The notes: generated by a model from the sequence alone, not told the origin. A stretch of 64,000 nucleotides of DNA from Mucilaginibacter sp. 44-25 (GCA_001898335.1 MKTS01000001.1:682001-746000), one strand, 5' to 3'; shown: positions 9,411 through 19,176, counted from the stretch's first letter. A program made the numbers and translations.

Positions 9411-10613
9411 ATGGAGAAACTTAAACGCATCCTGTTTAATCGCACATTTGTTGTTTGGCTTTGGTTTGGGCTGAGTTTATTCGCTGTTACTAAAGACATT
9501 GTTTTACACCCTGAAAACAAAGAAACATCGCACAACAACTATATCATATACAAGCACAACTATCTAAACCTTATACACCAGAAAAGCCTCTTCGGGCCCG
9601 AACCGCAGTACTATTATGACCTCAATCATTACGGGCCGGTATTTGGTTTAATTATAGCGCCGTTTACTTTCTTTCCCAATCAAATAGGTGTTATACTTTG
9701 GGTGCTCTTTCTTACCTGGATAACCTATTACGCCATCGTTAAACTTCCGCTGAATGAGCATCAAAAAACAATTATATTACTGTTGAATGTAAATGCCATG
9801 ATGGGTTCTTCCGGCAACGTACAGGTAAATCCGCTCATTGCCTCATTAGTTATTTTCAGCTTTATATTGATACGCAATCAAAAAGATTTTTGGGCAGCTT
9901 TGATGATCATTATTGGTACTGCCATAAAATTGTACGGCATAGTTGGGCTGGCTTTCTTTTTCTTTTCAGACAATAAACTCAAGTTTACCCTCAGTCTGCT
10001 GTTTTGGTCGGCTATACTGTTTGTTCTTCCCATGCTGGTTTCTTCCCCGTCTTATATCATTCAAACCTACAAGGATTGGTATCCCGACCTGCAGGCCAAG
10101 AACGCGGCTAACTTAGTATCATATCGCGGTAACGTGAGCGTAATGGGCATGATTACTAAAATGTTTCATGTTAAAAAACTATCCAACCTATTGGTGCTCG
10201 CCCCTGCCCTCCTATTATTTGGGGCCTCCATGCTGAGGATTAAGTTTTGGCGAAACAAAAAATATCAACTGCTACTATTAGCCTCTGTGTTAGTTTTTAC
10301 AGTAATATTCAGTACCGGTTCTGAACCGCCAACTTATGTTATCGCGTTTATTGGGTTTGGGATATGGTATGTTAATCTTAAGCGGCCTATTACAGGTTTT
10401 GAGCGATTTGTATTTATTTTCACATTACTGTTAACCGGTTTTGGCGCATCAGACCTGTTCCCGCCTGATATAAGAAAAGATTACATTGTAAAATATGCAT
10501 TACTCGCTTTGCCAGCATTTATCTTGTGGCTTAAGATAACCTATGAAATGCTGACCAGAAATTTTAATGATGAGAGCCCTGAAACAGTTTTAAATTATCA
10601 TTCAACCATGTAA
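9411..10613 (+). CDS. GT87-like (DUF2029) polytopic membrane glycosyltransferase
   Basis: A 400-residue protein with about nine to ten membrane segments, resembling the GT-C fold glycosyltransferase family 87 (polyprenyl-phosphate mannosyltransferase-like). The loop after the first helix contains LFGPEPQYYYDLNHYGPVFGL, split here as FGPEPQ and YDLNHYGPVF, a pattern typical of the family. The start at ATG 9411 is chosen; the frame is open upstream but that stretch crosses the met terminator. A TATTTTTG -7-like element ends two bases before the ATG, so the mRNA could be leaderless. Substrate unknown. Confidence 0.72.
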   Translation: MEKLKRILFNRTFVVWLWFGLSLFAVTKDIVLHPENKETSHNNYIIYKHNYLNLIHQKSLFGPEPQYYYDLNHYGPVFGLIIAPFTFFPNQIGVILWVLFLTWITYYAIVKLPLNEHQKTIILLLNVNAMMGSSGNVQVNPLIASLVIFSFILIRNQKDFWAALMIIIGTAIKLYGIVGLAFFFFSDNKLKFTLSLLFWSAILFVLPMLVSSPSYIIQTYKDWYPDLQAKNAANLVSYRGNVSVMGMITKMFHVKKLSNLLVLAPALLLFGASMLRIKFWRNKKYQLLLLASVLVFTVIFSTGSEPPTYVIAFIGFGIWYVNLKRPITGFERFVFIFTLLLTGFGASDLFPPDIRKDYIVKYALLALPAFILWLKITYEMLTRNFNDESPETVLNYHSTM

Positions 10614-10627
10614 AAATATTAAAAAAC

Positions 10628-10653
10628 AAAGGCTTCCTTTTCGGGAAGCCTTT
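10628..10653. terminator. Bidirectional rho-independent terminator
   Basis: Perfect stem AAAGGCTTCC (10628-10637) / GGAAGCCTTT (10644-10653) with T-run on the right and A-run on the left, between convergent genes. Confidence 0.88.
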
Positions 10654-10692
10654 TTACTTAGAACTCACAAATTAAATTAACTATATCTGGTA

Positions 10693-12174
10693 CTATAAAC
10701 TCCTGTTAGGATCCCACTTTTCAAGGTATTGGGCAACCCTGCTTACAAACGAACCACCCAAAGCGCCATCAACTACCCTATGGTCATAGGATAACGACAA
10801 GAACATCAGATGTCTTATGGCAATTGCATCACCTTGCGGGGTTTCTATCACGGCTGGTTTCTTTTTAATGGCACCTACTGCCAAAATAGCTACCTGCGGC
10901 TGGTTAATAATAGGCGTTCCCATTACATTGCCAAACGAACCAACATTAGTTAAGGTAAATGTACCATCACGTACGTCGTCAGGGTTTAGTTTATTATTAC
11001 GGGCTCTGTCGGCCAGGTCATTAACCGCTTTTGTTAAGCCTATCAAGCTAAGCTCATCAGCTTTTTTAATCACAGGCACTATCAGGTTGCCATTTGGTAA
11101 AGCAGTGGCCATGCTAATATTGATATCCTTTTTCTTGATGATCTGCGTACCGTTTACCGAGACATTGATCATCGGGAAATCCTTAATGGCTTTAACAACC
11201 GCCTCAATAAATATAGGCGTAAAGGTTATCTTCTCCCCTTCGCGCTTTTCAAAGCTGTTCTTAACCCTGTCACGCCACATTACCAGTTCAGTAACATCTG
11301 CTTCAACAAATGAAGTTACGTGTGGTGATGTCTGTTTGCTGTAAACCATATGTTCAGCAATCAGCTTACGCATACGATCCATCTCAATAATTTCCTGTCC
11401 GCCTGAAACAGAGGTAGTACTTGACGGTGCTTCAACAGCTTGTTTCGTATTATCGTTATCAGGCTTTTCTTTGGTTATTTCCTGGGCGGGCTGCACTTGT
11501 TGCTGGCTATGAACAGGGGCCGGTTGTGGTGTTGTTTCAGTATTGTGATGCCCGGATTGAGTTGTAGATGGTTGCCCGTAAGTTTTTGATGGCTGATAAC
11601 CGCGTTTGTTCAGGTACTCAAGCAGATCATCTTTGGTTAAACGGCATTCCGCGCCTGTTCCGGGTATACGGTCGAGCTCGTCATTACTAATGCCCTCTTG
11701 CATAGCAATGTTTCTAACTAAAGGCGAGTAAAAACGGTTCTCATATTTTACGCCGGTTACAATCGGCTCATCCCTTTCAGCCAGTTGACTAATGCCAGGT
11801 ACCTCTACGGCATGTACTTCAGTTTCTTCTTTTTTTGTTTCCTTCGGAGTGGCTTCTGTTTCTGGCGCTTCGGTTACCGTATTTTCAATAACAGGCTCTG
11901 CCGATGCTTGATCGTTAAAATTTTCTTCTCCCGCTTCTGTTTCTATTACAGCTATTACAGCACCAACCTGTACCACATCATTCTCTTTGCAAAGCTGCTC
12001 AACCAGCTTTCCGGACACCGGCGATGGAACTTCTGAATCTACTTTATCAGTAGCGATTTCCATAACTGCCTCATCTGCTTCAATATAATCGCCTGGTTTT
12101 TTATTCCATTTGATTATCGTTGCTTCTGCAACGCTTTCCCCCATTTTAGGCAGTAATAATTGGTATTTGGCCAT
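10693..12174 (-). CDS. 2-oxo acid dehydrogenase E2 (dihydrolipoamide acyltransferase)
   Basis: A 493-residue E2 enzyme. Domains: lipoyl domain (about 3-78, lipoylated K44 in EIATDKVDSEVP), a Pro/Glu/Thr-rich linker, peripheral subunit-binding domain (about 130-172, YSPLVRNIAMQEGIS...LTKDDLLEYL), a second Gln/Pro/Thr-rich linker, and the catalytic domain (about 245-493) with H465 and D469 in YDHRVVDG. It transfers acyl groups to CoA in a pyruvate, 2-oxoglutarate or branched-chain complex; no E1 or E3 genes are adjacent, so the substrate is open. ATG 12174 is preferred to TTG 12180. Probably cotranscribed with lptD and cinA. Confidence 0.93.
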   Translation of the reverse strand: MAKYQLLLPKMGESVAEATIIKWNKKPGDYIEADEAVMEIATDKVDSEVPSPVSGKLVEQLCKENDVVQVGAVIAVIETEAGEENFNDQASAEPVIENTVTEAPETEATPKETKKEETEVHAVEVPGISQLAERDEPIVTGVKYENRFYSPLVRNIAMQEGISNDELDRIPGTGAECRLTKDDLLEYLNKRGYQPSKTYGQPSTTQSGHHNTETTPQPAPVHSQQQVQPAQEITKEKPDNDNTKQAVEAPSSTTSVSGGQEIIEMDRMRKLIAEHMVYSKQTSPHVTSFVEADVTELVMWRDRVKNSFEKREGEKITFTPIFIEAVVKAIKDFPMINVSVNGTQIIKKKDINISMATALPNGNLIVPVIKKADELSLIGLTKAVNDLADRARNNKLNPDDVRDGTFTLTNVGSFGNVMGTPIINQPQVAILAVGAIKKKPAVIETPQGDAIAIRHLMFLSLSYDHRVVDGALGGSFVSRVAQYLEKWDPNRSL

Positions 12175-12218
12175 AAGCAAAACTATAGTTCGATGACCAA
12201 AATTAGGTAATTCAACCG

Positions 12219-13466
12219 TTAAGTTGTAGTTTCTTTTAGTAAAGTATTCAACATAAAAAATGCCCTTACAGCACTCTGCTCAATGTTTTGCACACGTTTA
12301 TTACCAAATGTGAATTTCTTTACAACAGTTTTATTTGCATTTGCCACCGCAACGTATACAGTACCTACAGGCTTTTCTTCCGAGCCCCCGCCCGGGCCTG
12401 CAATCCCGGTTATCGCGACAGCATAATCTGATTTAAACTGGCGTAACGCCCCTTCAACCATTTCTGTAGCAGTTTGCTCACTCACAGCGCCATATTGGTA
12501 AAGCGTTTCCTTGCTGATGCCTAATATATCTTCCTTTAACTGGTTAGAGTACGTGACAGCGCCACCTAAAAAAACAGACGAAGAACCGGCATGCTGTGTA
12601 ATTTGATGTGAGAAATATCCACCAGTACAACTTTCGGCAACAGAAAGGGTTAAATGCCTGCTTTCCATTTCATCAAGCACTACTTTTTCTATGGGCTTAT
12701 CTTCTTCAGCCATCACATTGTCCTTAACACGTTCCACAATTTGTGCGGCAAAGGCGCCTACTTGCTGTTGTAAGAAATCCTTATGCTCACCATATGCGCT
12801 CAAACGTAAACGCACCTGCCCCATTTTGGGTAAGTAGGCCAGTTTAATATGAGATGGTAGCGCACTTTCTATATCGGCTATCCTTTCGGCCAGGTATGAT
12901 TCACCTTCTCCTGCTGTAAGGATGGTTTTGTGGATGATAACGGGGAGTTTAAAAACTGTTTTTAATTTGGGAATCACTTGTTCCTGCACCATGTATTGCA
13001 TTTCAAACGGCACACCCGGCATTGAAACATATACTTTGCCGCCCTCATAAAACCACATACCTGGTGCCGTACCATTATAATTTTGCAGCACTTCGCAATT
13101 CTGCGGTACCTGTGCTTGCATACGGTTTACCTCGAGCATGGGCCTGTTGTAACGCTTAAAACGCTCCAGCACAAGATTTAAAGCCTCCTCGTTCAGCACC
13201 ATCGGTACCTTAAAATACTCAGCAAGTGTTTGTTTGGTTATATCATCCTTTGTTGGCCCCAATCCACCAGTTATCAGAATAATATCTGCCCGTGAAGCAG
13301 CTTCATCAAGGGCTTTCAGTATATGTGAGCGGTCATCCGAAACGGACGAGATCTGCTTAACTCTTATACCTATTAAATTAAGCTGCTGCGCCATCCAGGC
13401 CGAGTTGGTATCAACAATCTGCCCTATTAAAATTTCGTCGCCTATGGTTATAATTTCTGCCAGCAT
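12219..13466 (-). CDS. cinA: CinA family protein (competence/damage-inducible)
   Basis: A 415-residue two-domain CinA: N-terminal MoCF-like domain (about 1-170, beginning MLAEIITIGDEILIGQIVDTNS with GGLGPTKDDITK) and C-terminal nicotinamide-nucleotide amidase domain (about 255-410, SVAESCTGGYFSHQITQHAGSS is split here; TGIAGPGGGSEEKPVGTVY is clear). In other bacteria it deamidates NMN and may have ADP-ribose pyrophosphatase activity. It starts four bases after lptD ends, so the two are cotranscribed. Confidence 0.93.
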   Translation of the reverse strand: MLAEIITIGDEILIGQIVDTNSAWMAQQLNLIGIRVKQISSVSDDRSHILKALDEAASRADIILITGGLGPTKDDITKQTLAEYFKVPMVLNEEALNLVLERFKRYNRPMLEVNRMQAQVPQNCEVLQNYNGTAPGMWFYEGGKVYVSMPGVPFEMQYMVQEQVIPKLKTVFKLPVIIHKTILTAGEGESYLAERIADIESALPSHIKLAYLPKMGQVRLRLSAYGEHKDFLQQQVGAFAAQIVERVKDNVMAEEDKPIEKVVLDEMESRHLTLSVAESCTGGYFSHQITQHAGSSSVFLGGAVTYSNQLKEDILGISKETLYQYGAVSEQTATEMVEGALRQFKSDYAVAITGIAGPGGGSEEKPVGTVYVAVANANKTVVKKFTFGNKRVQNIEQSAVRAFFMLNTLLKETTT

Positions 13467-13470
13467 ATTC

Positions 13471-16206
13471 TTATCTAAAGCCTGCGTTATTAGTGTAATC
13501 GCTCCTTTTACTCAGTTTAAGATCCTGTAAAATAGATGCCTTCACTTTTAAAGTAACATTATATGATTTGTAATAGCCAAAAGGCAGCCATTGTATGGAA
13601 AGATCCCAGCAATGCAGATCGCGGTATATGGCAAACGATGTAGCATCCGATAACCTGCGCGCTTTTAAATCATAGGTAGTATTATACTGCACCTTCCAAT
13701 TTTTAGTGACACTTACATCGCCGCTTATCATCAAAGTATTGGTAGATGAAGTATTGATGATATTATTCTGATAATTGAAACTATAGTTAAGGGATACATT
13801 CCAGGGAACGTTAAAATCTATATAAGCGCCGGCATCGCCATTAATAAGTGCCAAACGTTGCGCTTGTTCCGGCGTCATGGTTTGTAGCGTTGTACCAGGG
13901 GCCGGTACAGCTTTTGGCCGGAATGTAGACGAATTCAAACTGGCACTCATGGAGAAATTAAAATTTCTTAGTACAGGAAATCTGCCGTCCTGCCAGGTAT
14001 ATCGATTAATCTGTCGGGCATACTTTAGTATATTACCATTGGATATGGAATCGCGTACCAACGTTACATACGGGTCAAGCGTGCCACCAAAACTGATGTT
14101 AACCTTCTGATTTAATATAGAAGTATGTCCGTTAACATTAATAGGCGATAATTTAAGGGAGTCAGCCGCAAAATTATAGAAGGTAGAAAAGGTTAAGCCC
14201 TGTAATATAGGTATCTTTCTATCCGTGCCTGATGTATCTGTACTTTTAGGTTTTACCTTGGCTTCTATCGTATTATCTAATGAGAAACTTATACCTGCTT
14301 GTTTTCCGGCTGAAGGACCACCATATGGTAAACCATCGTATATGGAATATCTTTGGGCATAGTACGGATAAGGCACCGTGGCACTGCTTACCGCTGTTTG
14401 ATAAAACCCATAACTCGGGTCGCCAAAATCTGGGCGGTAGGTAAAACCTATTTGCGGCGTAGTGATGTGGCGTATGGCTTTGATGTTTCCCTTTTTAAAT
14501 GGTATAACGCCATATATCTTGGTGGAGAAACCTGCATTTAAGCTGTAATCATAGTTACGCGAAAAACCAGGTACAGTATCTTTTATAGCAATCACCTGCC
14601 CTGCTGTAGTTCCCCTGTCAAAGCGCTGGCGGATACTTTGCAGATACCAACGTTCCGTATAAGTTCCACCCGTATTAAACTGAAAATATTTCAAGAAGGT
14701 AGTATTGAATGCCACAGGTACAGTATGCTGTAGACCGCTTTGCAACCTTTTTGAAAAAGTATTTGATTTAAACAGCTGCGACTCAGGTATATTATTCAGT
14801 TTATTGGTACCTACCAGGCTATATCCAACCGTTATTTTCTGGTACCATTTCTGCACGCCAACACGCTCCTTAGAGTCAAACGGACTTAATGTAGCCATAT
14901 TAAAGCTAAAAGTTGGGAGCTCAAGAGTTACCGTTTTCTGCTGCAGATCCTGGCTATGGCCTAAACTCACGTTTAAGTTAAATGGCGAGTTTGCCCATGT
15001 TTTACCATAGGTGATGCTTGAACGCAGGGTATTACGCGTGAGCGATTCCAGGTTATAATTACTTTGGTTTACACTATTGGAGTAAAATGTAGATGAACCT
15101 GCGTTAACCGAAGCGCTGAACGTTGTACCCGGATTAGCGTTAGGATCTTGCTGATGGCTCCACGCAATGTTAAAATCCTTTTGCGCCGGGTCACCGGGAA
15201 GGCCATAATTATGCGAACCATAGCTCAATGTAAGGCTTCCACCGTACTTATATCGTTTGAGATAACGCGCGTTTGTATTCACCTCAAAGGAACCTCTTGA
15301 ATACAAAGTGGCCATAGTAGTAAGGTCGATATTATCATTTATGGCCATGTAATATCCCATGTTGCGCAAAAAGAATCCAAGCTTTTGATCTTCACCGAAC
15401 GATGGCAGGATTACACCAGAAGAACGGGAATCCGGCTTCGGGAAAAAACCAAACGGCAAGCCAATTGGTAAGGGCACCCCTTCTATTTCCAGATATGCAG
15501 GACCAGAAATAATACGCTTTTTTTGCCCGATACCTTTGGTAATCACCACACCAAAGTGCGTTTCGGGATACGGCAGGTTACAGGTACTGAAGATAACGTC
15601 GCGATAAGCTACTTCATCCTCATTAAGGCGTTTCGCCTGCCCGCCGGATATATAATTACCCTCCTGTTCAGAGGCCGGATTCCATATCTTAACTTTTTTA
15701 GTGCGATAATCAAATATCAGGGAGTCTGACGCTATAGGCTTTTCGTTCTTAGACTTAGATAATGGGCGGCCAACATATCTTTTCGTTTTAGGATCAATTG
15801 ACCCGCGGGCGAAAATCAAATGGGTTTTCTCATTAACGCGTATATAATCAGCATCGAGCTCAAAATCCTCATAAGTTACCCGTGCTTTCCCATACAGGTA
15901 AGTGATCTTGTTATCGTTATCAACAAAGGTAGAGTCTTCTGCAACAGATTTTACAATAGACTTTAAGCCACCGGCACCGGGTGTAGTATCCCGGGCAACT
16001 ATAGCATTGGGCGCATTAGAAGCACGCCCATTAGCTGCTTTTTCTTTTCCTTTTTTGCCATACTTTATCAGCCTTTGATCTCTTATCGAATCAAGCTTGA
16101 TAATGGTATCCCTTATAGATAAGCGATGATAGCCCCGCTTTGCAGAAGCCATCATGTTAACTATCAGTACAAATGCAAGCAGAAAAAAAAGCCTAACTAA
16201 TTTCAA
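13471..16206 (-). CDS. lptD: Putative LPS assembly outer membrane protein LptD
   Basis: A 911-residue secreted protein: signal peptide (about 1-22, ending ASA), a low-complexity basic stretch, an OstA/LptA-like jellyroll region (about 85-220: TYLYGKARVTYEDFELDADY, then YRTKKVKIWNPASEQEGNYISGG in pieces) and a long C-terminal beta-barrel rich in alternating aromatic strands. It fits the Bacteroidota LptD family, which inserts lipopolysaccharide into the outer leaflet. The C terminus is strand-like but ends NNAGFR rather than in a terminal Phe. Divergent from the amidase and followed by cinA and E2. Confidence 0.88.
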   Translation of the reverse strand: MKLVRLFFLLAFVLIVNMMASAKRGYHRLSIRDTIIKLDSIRDQRLIKYGKKGKEKAANGRASNAPNAIVARDTTPGAGGLKSIVKSVAEDSTFVDNDNKITYLYGKARVTYEDFELDADYIRVNEKTHLIFARGSIDPKTKRYVGRPLSKSKNEKPIASDSLIFDYRTKKVKIWNPASEQEGNYISGGQAKRLNEDEVAYRDVIFSTCNLPYPETHFGVVITKGIGQKKRIISGPAYLEIEGVPLPIGLPFGFFPKPDSRSSGVILPSFGEDQKLGFFLRNMGYYMAINDNIDLTTMATLYSRGSFEVNTNARYLKRYKYGGSLTLSYGSHNYGLPGDPAQKDFNIAWSHQQDPNANPGTTFSASVNAGSSTFYSNSVNQSNYNLESLTRNTLRSSITYGKTWANSPFNLNVSLGHSQDLQQKTVTLELPTFSFNMATLSPFDSKERVGVQKWYQKITVGYSLVGTNKLNNIPESQLFKSNTFSKRLQSGLQHTVPVAFNTTFLKYFQFNTGGTYTERWYLQSIRQRFDRGTTAGQVIAIKDTVPGFSRNYDYSLNAGFSTKIYGVIPFKKGNIKAIRHITTPQIGFTYRPDFGDPSYGFYQTAVSSATVPYPYYAQRYSIYDGLPYGGPSAGKQAGISFSLDNTIEAKVKPKSTDTSGTDRKIPILQGLTFSTFYNFAADSLKLSPINVNGHTSILNQKVNISFGGTLDPYVTLVRDSISNGNILKYARQINRYTWQDGRFPVLRNFNFSMSASLNSSTFRPKAVPAPGTTLQTMTPEQAQRLALINGDAGAYIDFNVPWNVSLNYSFNYQNNIINTSSTNTLMISGDVSVTKNWKVQYNTTYDLKARRLSDATSFAIYRDLHCWDLSIQWLPFGYYKSYNVTLKVKASILQDLKLSKRSDYTNNAGFR

Positions 16207-16222
16207 AATTGATTATGAATAC

Positions 16223-16230
16223 TATTTTTG
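16223..16230 (+). promoter_or_regulatory. Candidate -7 element upstream of amidase gene
   Basis: TATTTTTG matches TAnnTTTG and lies about 30 bases before the ATG at 16260, inside the 53-base divergent gap with lptD. The -33 element is weak. Confidence 0.4.
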
Positions 16231-16259
16231 CAGGGTACAGTTAACAGCCCCCAAACATA

Positions 16260-17192
16260 ATGAAAAATAAACTATTGAACAGGTTGAAAAATGCGATTGT
16301 TGGTTCATTAGCGCTGCTCATCTGCTTTCCATTATTTTCGTTCAAAGCTATAAAATCCAATAAAAATACTTCTGTTGATACTACCGTTGCCGGCTTTAAG
16401 CTCAGCACCGTAATTATTGATGCCGGGCATGGTGTTAAAGCGGAAAATGCACCGCGCGGACATTATTCACGCGGGGCCGATGGTACTTTTTCTACGGAAA
16501 GAAATGTAACGTTGGCCATCGCACTAAAATTGCAAAAGGCCATTGAAAAAGATATAACTGGAGTAAGGGCTGTTTTAACGCGCTCTACTGAGGAAGATGT
16601 ATCATTTGAACGACGCGCACAGATCGCTAATGAAAATAAGGGGAACCTTTTTATATCCATACACTGTAATTCATTACCTGACAGGGTGATAAGAGAGCGT
16701 GTAGGCGGCACCGCCCGTAGGCCAAGATACCGTAACGTGAGGGTGGCTGACCGATCAGGTAAGGGGACTTTATTTTTGATCTACGGACTAAAACGAACAA
16801 CCGAGGCTGAAAATGAAATAAAAACCAACCAGGTAGAAAATGAAACTGAACTTGATGGTGGTGGATTGGACCCTAACGACCCTGTTGTAATTATACTTAC
16901 CAATGAATTTAAGCGCCGTTTCAGAAAGCAAAGTGTAAATATTGCAAACTTAATTAACGAAGAAATTGTTCAGGTTGACGGAAGGCGTAGCGAAGGCTTG
17001 CGCGAACAGAGTATTTATGTACTTTGCCATGCTGCTATGCCATCCGTACTGGTGGAAACCGGATACATCAATAACCCGGACGATGAACGATATTTAAATT
17101 CAGAAGCCGGGCAAACTGAGATTGTTAACTCCATTGTACGGGCCATTACTAAATATAAAAACCAGATGGAAGGTACATCTGCGGCAAACTAA
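16260..17192 (+). CDS. N-acetylmuramoyl-L-alanine amidase (Amidase_3)
   Basis: A 310-residue zinc amidase. An N-terminal hydrophobic signal or anchor (about 13-30) is followed by the Amidase_3 fold: zinc ligands H57 (IIDAGHG), E80 (FSTERN) and H135 (SIHCNS), with catalytic E266 (VLVETGYINN). It cuts the bond between MurNAc and the stem peptide, as in daughter-cell separation and wall remodelling in the periplasm. There is an insertion of about 45 residues (about 140-215) after SIHCNS. Only 18 bases separate it from the MlaD-family gene, so the two form an operon on the envelope theme shared with divergent lptD. Confidence 0.93.
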   Translation: MKNKLLNRLKNAIVGSLALLICFPLFSFKAIKSNKNTSVDTTVAGFKLSTVIIDAGHGVKAENAPRGHYSRGADGTFSTERNVTLAIALKLQKAIEKDITGVRAVLTRSTEEDVSFERRAQIANENKGNLFISIHCNSLPDRVIRERVGGTARRPRYRNVRVADRSGKGTLFLIYGLKRTTEAENEIKTNQVENETELDGGGLDPNDPVVIILTNEFKRRFRKQSVNIANLINEEIVQVDGRRSEGLREQSIYVLCHAAMPSVLVETGYINNPDDERYLNSEAGQTEIVNSIVRAITKYKNQMEGTSAAN

Positions 17193-17210
17193 TACTTATT
17201 TTTACTACTT

Positions 17211-18155
17211 ATGAAAATTTCTAACGAAACTAAAATAGGCGCTCTTACAGCTGTTGCTATAACGGTATTGATATTGGGTTACAGCTTTTTAAAGGGTAAC
17301 GATGTTTTTTCAGGCTCTAATAAATTTTATGCTATATACCGTAGCGTTGAGGGCTTAACTATTTCTAAACCCATATTAGTAAACGGTTTTCAAATTGGCC
17401 GCGTATCAAAAATGGAGTTACAGCCCGATGGCCGCACTATTGTGGAGTTCAAAGTAGATAAAAAGTATAATATACCTGACAATACACTGGCTAAATTACA
17501 AAGTACCGACCTATTGGGCGGCAAAGCCATTGTATTTGAATTAGGCAACAGTAGCAAGTACGCCGATAATACGGATACGCTACGCGCGGACATACAAGGC
17601 AGCTTGGCGGAAAGCTTACAACCGATCCAAAAGAAAGCTGAAGTTTTGATCTCAAAGGTAGACTCGGCCCTGGCTTCAATTAACCATATCATGAATCCTC
17701 GTTTCCAAGCAAATGTTGATAAAAGCTTTACCAGTATTGCCAATTCCTTACAAACACTTGAAGGGACTACCAAAAAGATAGACGCTATAGTTGGCGCGCA
17801 AAGCAGCCATATCAATGGTATTATGACCAATGCTGAAGCGGTGTCGGCAAACCTGAAAACAAGTACAGCCAAGTTAAATGGCATATCCTCTAATTTTGAA
17901 AGATTTAGTACCGATCTTGCCAATTCCAATATAAAAGGAACGATGGAAAACGCCAATAAAGCCACTGCTGATCTGCAAGCTACTATGGCAAAGATCAACA
18001 GTAAAGATGGTTCGCTTGGCTTATTAATGAATGATACCAAAATGTACGACAACCTCACAGCCGCCTCATCAAACCTTAATAACCTTTTCATTGATATTAA
18101 AGCGCATCCGAGCCGTTATGTACACTTTTCTGTATTCGGTAAAAAGGGAGATTAA
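17211..18155 (+). CDS. MlaD family (MCE domain) protein
   Basis: A 314-residue protein with one N-terminal membrane helix (about 9-26), an MCE domain (about 38-115: YRSVEGLTISKPILVNGFQIG, seen in parts) and a long coiled-coil-like C-terminal helix region (about 130-300). MCE proteins are the periplasmic substrate-binding parts of lipid transport ABC systems such as Mla. The partner permease and ATPase genes are not adjacent here. Cotranscribed with the amidase and followed by a terminator-like hairpin. Confidence 0.9.
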   Translation: MKISNETKIGALTAVAITVLILGYSFLKGNDVFSGSNKFYAIYRSVEGLTISKPILVNGFQIGRVSKMELQPDGRTIVEFKVDKKYNIPDNTLAKLQSTDLLGGKAIVFELGNSSKYADNTDTLRADIQGSLAESLQPIQKKAEVLISKVDSALASINHIMNPRFQANVDKSFTSIANSLQTLEGTTKKIDAIVGAQSSHINGIMTNAEAVSANLKTSTAKLNGISSNFERFSTDLANSNIKGTMENANKATADLQATMAKINSKDGSLGLLMNDTKMYDNLTAASSNLNNLFIDIKAHPSRYVHFSVFGKKGD

Positions 18156-18159
18156 TTAG

Positions 18160-18249
18160 TTAATCAGAGAATAGAGATTAGAGGTTAGGATGAAAATTCT
18201 AACCTTTTTCATTTCATTTAGAACTAATCTTCAATTAACTGATCTCTGA
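18160..18249. repeat. Inverted AGAGATTAG-word repeat with terminator-like core
   Basis: Left arm 18160-18181 carries ATCAGAGA and AGAGATTAG; right arm 18224-18249 carries CTAATCTTC and CTGATCTCTGA in inverse orientation. In the middle AGGTTAG (18182-18188) / CTAACCT (18199-18205) plus TTTTT can end the plus-strand amidase-mlaD transcript. It fills the gap to the convergent rnz gene. Confidence 0.65.
18182..18209 (+). terminator. Probable rho-independent terminator after mlaD-like gene
   Basis: Stem AGGTTAG / CTAACCT with a 10-base loop and a following T-run; weak stem of 7 bp. The reverse strand has no T-run, so it serves only the plus strand. Confidence 0.6.
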
Positions 18250-18258
18250 CCCCTATTA

Positions 18259-19176
18259 TCATTCACTAATCACAAACGTTTTACCCTCTGTGGCAAGTTC
18301 TGTGGCAGGAAAAACACTTTGTGCTTCTTCCAAAAGTTCATTAAGCGTTTTGTAACGGGCAGAAAAGTGCCCGATCAACAACCTTTCAGCATTTACTTCA
18401 TTAGCAACTTGAGCAGCTTGCAATGCAGTTGTGTGATGCGTCTGATTTGCTCTGTCCAGCATATCATGCATAAAGGTAGCTTCGTGATAAAGCACAGTTA
18501 CATTATTGATCTGTTTAAAATATTGTGGGTTGTACTTTGTGTCAGATACGTAAGCGTAACTTTTAGGAGGCGACGGGGCCATGGAAAGCAGATCATTTTT
18601 GTAAATGGTGCCATCTGGCGCCTCATAGTCAAGCCCTTTTTTAATGGATGTATAGTAAGGAACAGGTATGCCAATTTCCTCCACGCGTTCCATTATCAGT
18701 TTACGCATCCGCTTTTTTTGCCTAAACAAAAAACCGGTGCAGGGTATGCGATGGTCAAGCGGTATAGTTTCTACACAAATATCCTGGTTCTCAAATATCT
18801 GGGCTTTTTGCGAAGGATCAGTAAATACGTACTCAATAGGATAATTGAGCGTAGTTTCAGAGTATTTAAGTTGTATTTCTATGATCTCTTTTAACGGAGC
18901 AGGACAAAAAAGTTTTAGTCCTTTTTTACGGCCATTAAGGTGCATGGATGATAACAACCCTATCAAGCCCAGATAGTGATCGCCGTGCAGGTGGCTGATG
19001 AAAATATGATCAATGCGGCTGGGTTTTACATCAAATCGCATCATTTGCTGCTGCGTGCCCTCCGCACAGTCAATAAGGTAAAGCTTATCGTTTACATTCA
19101 CTACCTGTGCGGTAGGATTCCGATTAAAAATTGGGGTTGCAGAGCTGCTGCCCAGTATTGTAACTTCAAACTTCAT
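18259..19176 (-). CDS. rnz: Ribonuclease Z
   Basis: A 305-residue metallo-beta-lactamase-fold RNase Z of usual length. The zinc motif is H62-L-H64-G-D66-H67 (SHLHGDHYLGLIGLL); later ligands lie in YVSDTKY and LLIGHFSARY. It trims the 3' end of precursor tRNAs. The ATG at 19176 gives the expected MKFEVTILGSSSATP start. Last gene of the minus-strand group phoH-purC-STAS-rnz; 18 bases separate it from the STAS gene, so it is probably cotranscribed. Confidence 0.94.
   Translation of the reverse strand: MKFEVTILGSSSATPIFNRNPTAQVVNVNDKLYLIDCAEGTQQQMMRFDVKPSRIDHIFISHLHGDHYLGLIGLLSSMHLNGRKKGLKLFCPAPLKEIIEIQLKYSETTLNYPIEYVFTDPSQKAQIFENQDICVETIPLDHRIPCTGFLFRQKKRMRKLIMERVEEIGIPVPYYTSIKKGLDYEAPDGTIYKNDLLSMAPSPPKSYAYVSDTKYNPQYFKQINNVTVLYHEATFMHDMLDRANQTHHTTALQAAQVANEVNAERLLIGHFSARYKTLNELLEEAQSVFPATELATEGKTFVISE

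Noticed and set aside
10817..11344. Plus-strand open frame of 175 codons opposite the E2 gene
   Set aside because: Antisense shadow of the catalytic domain of E2.
17390..18091. Long minus-strand open frame (233 codons) opposite the MlaD-like gene
   Set aside because: Antisense shadow of a well-supported MCE gene; its translation is Ser/Leu-rich without motifs.
18182..18209. Terminator for rnz on the minus strand
   Set aside because: The stem is there but no T-run follows on the minus strand.
18319..18894. Plus-strand open frame of 191 codons opposite rnz
   Set aside because: Antisense to rnz, with its HxHxDH-bearing frame clearly coding; product Phe/Arg/Cys-rich and unlike a protein.
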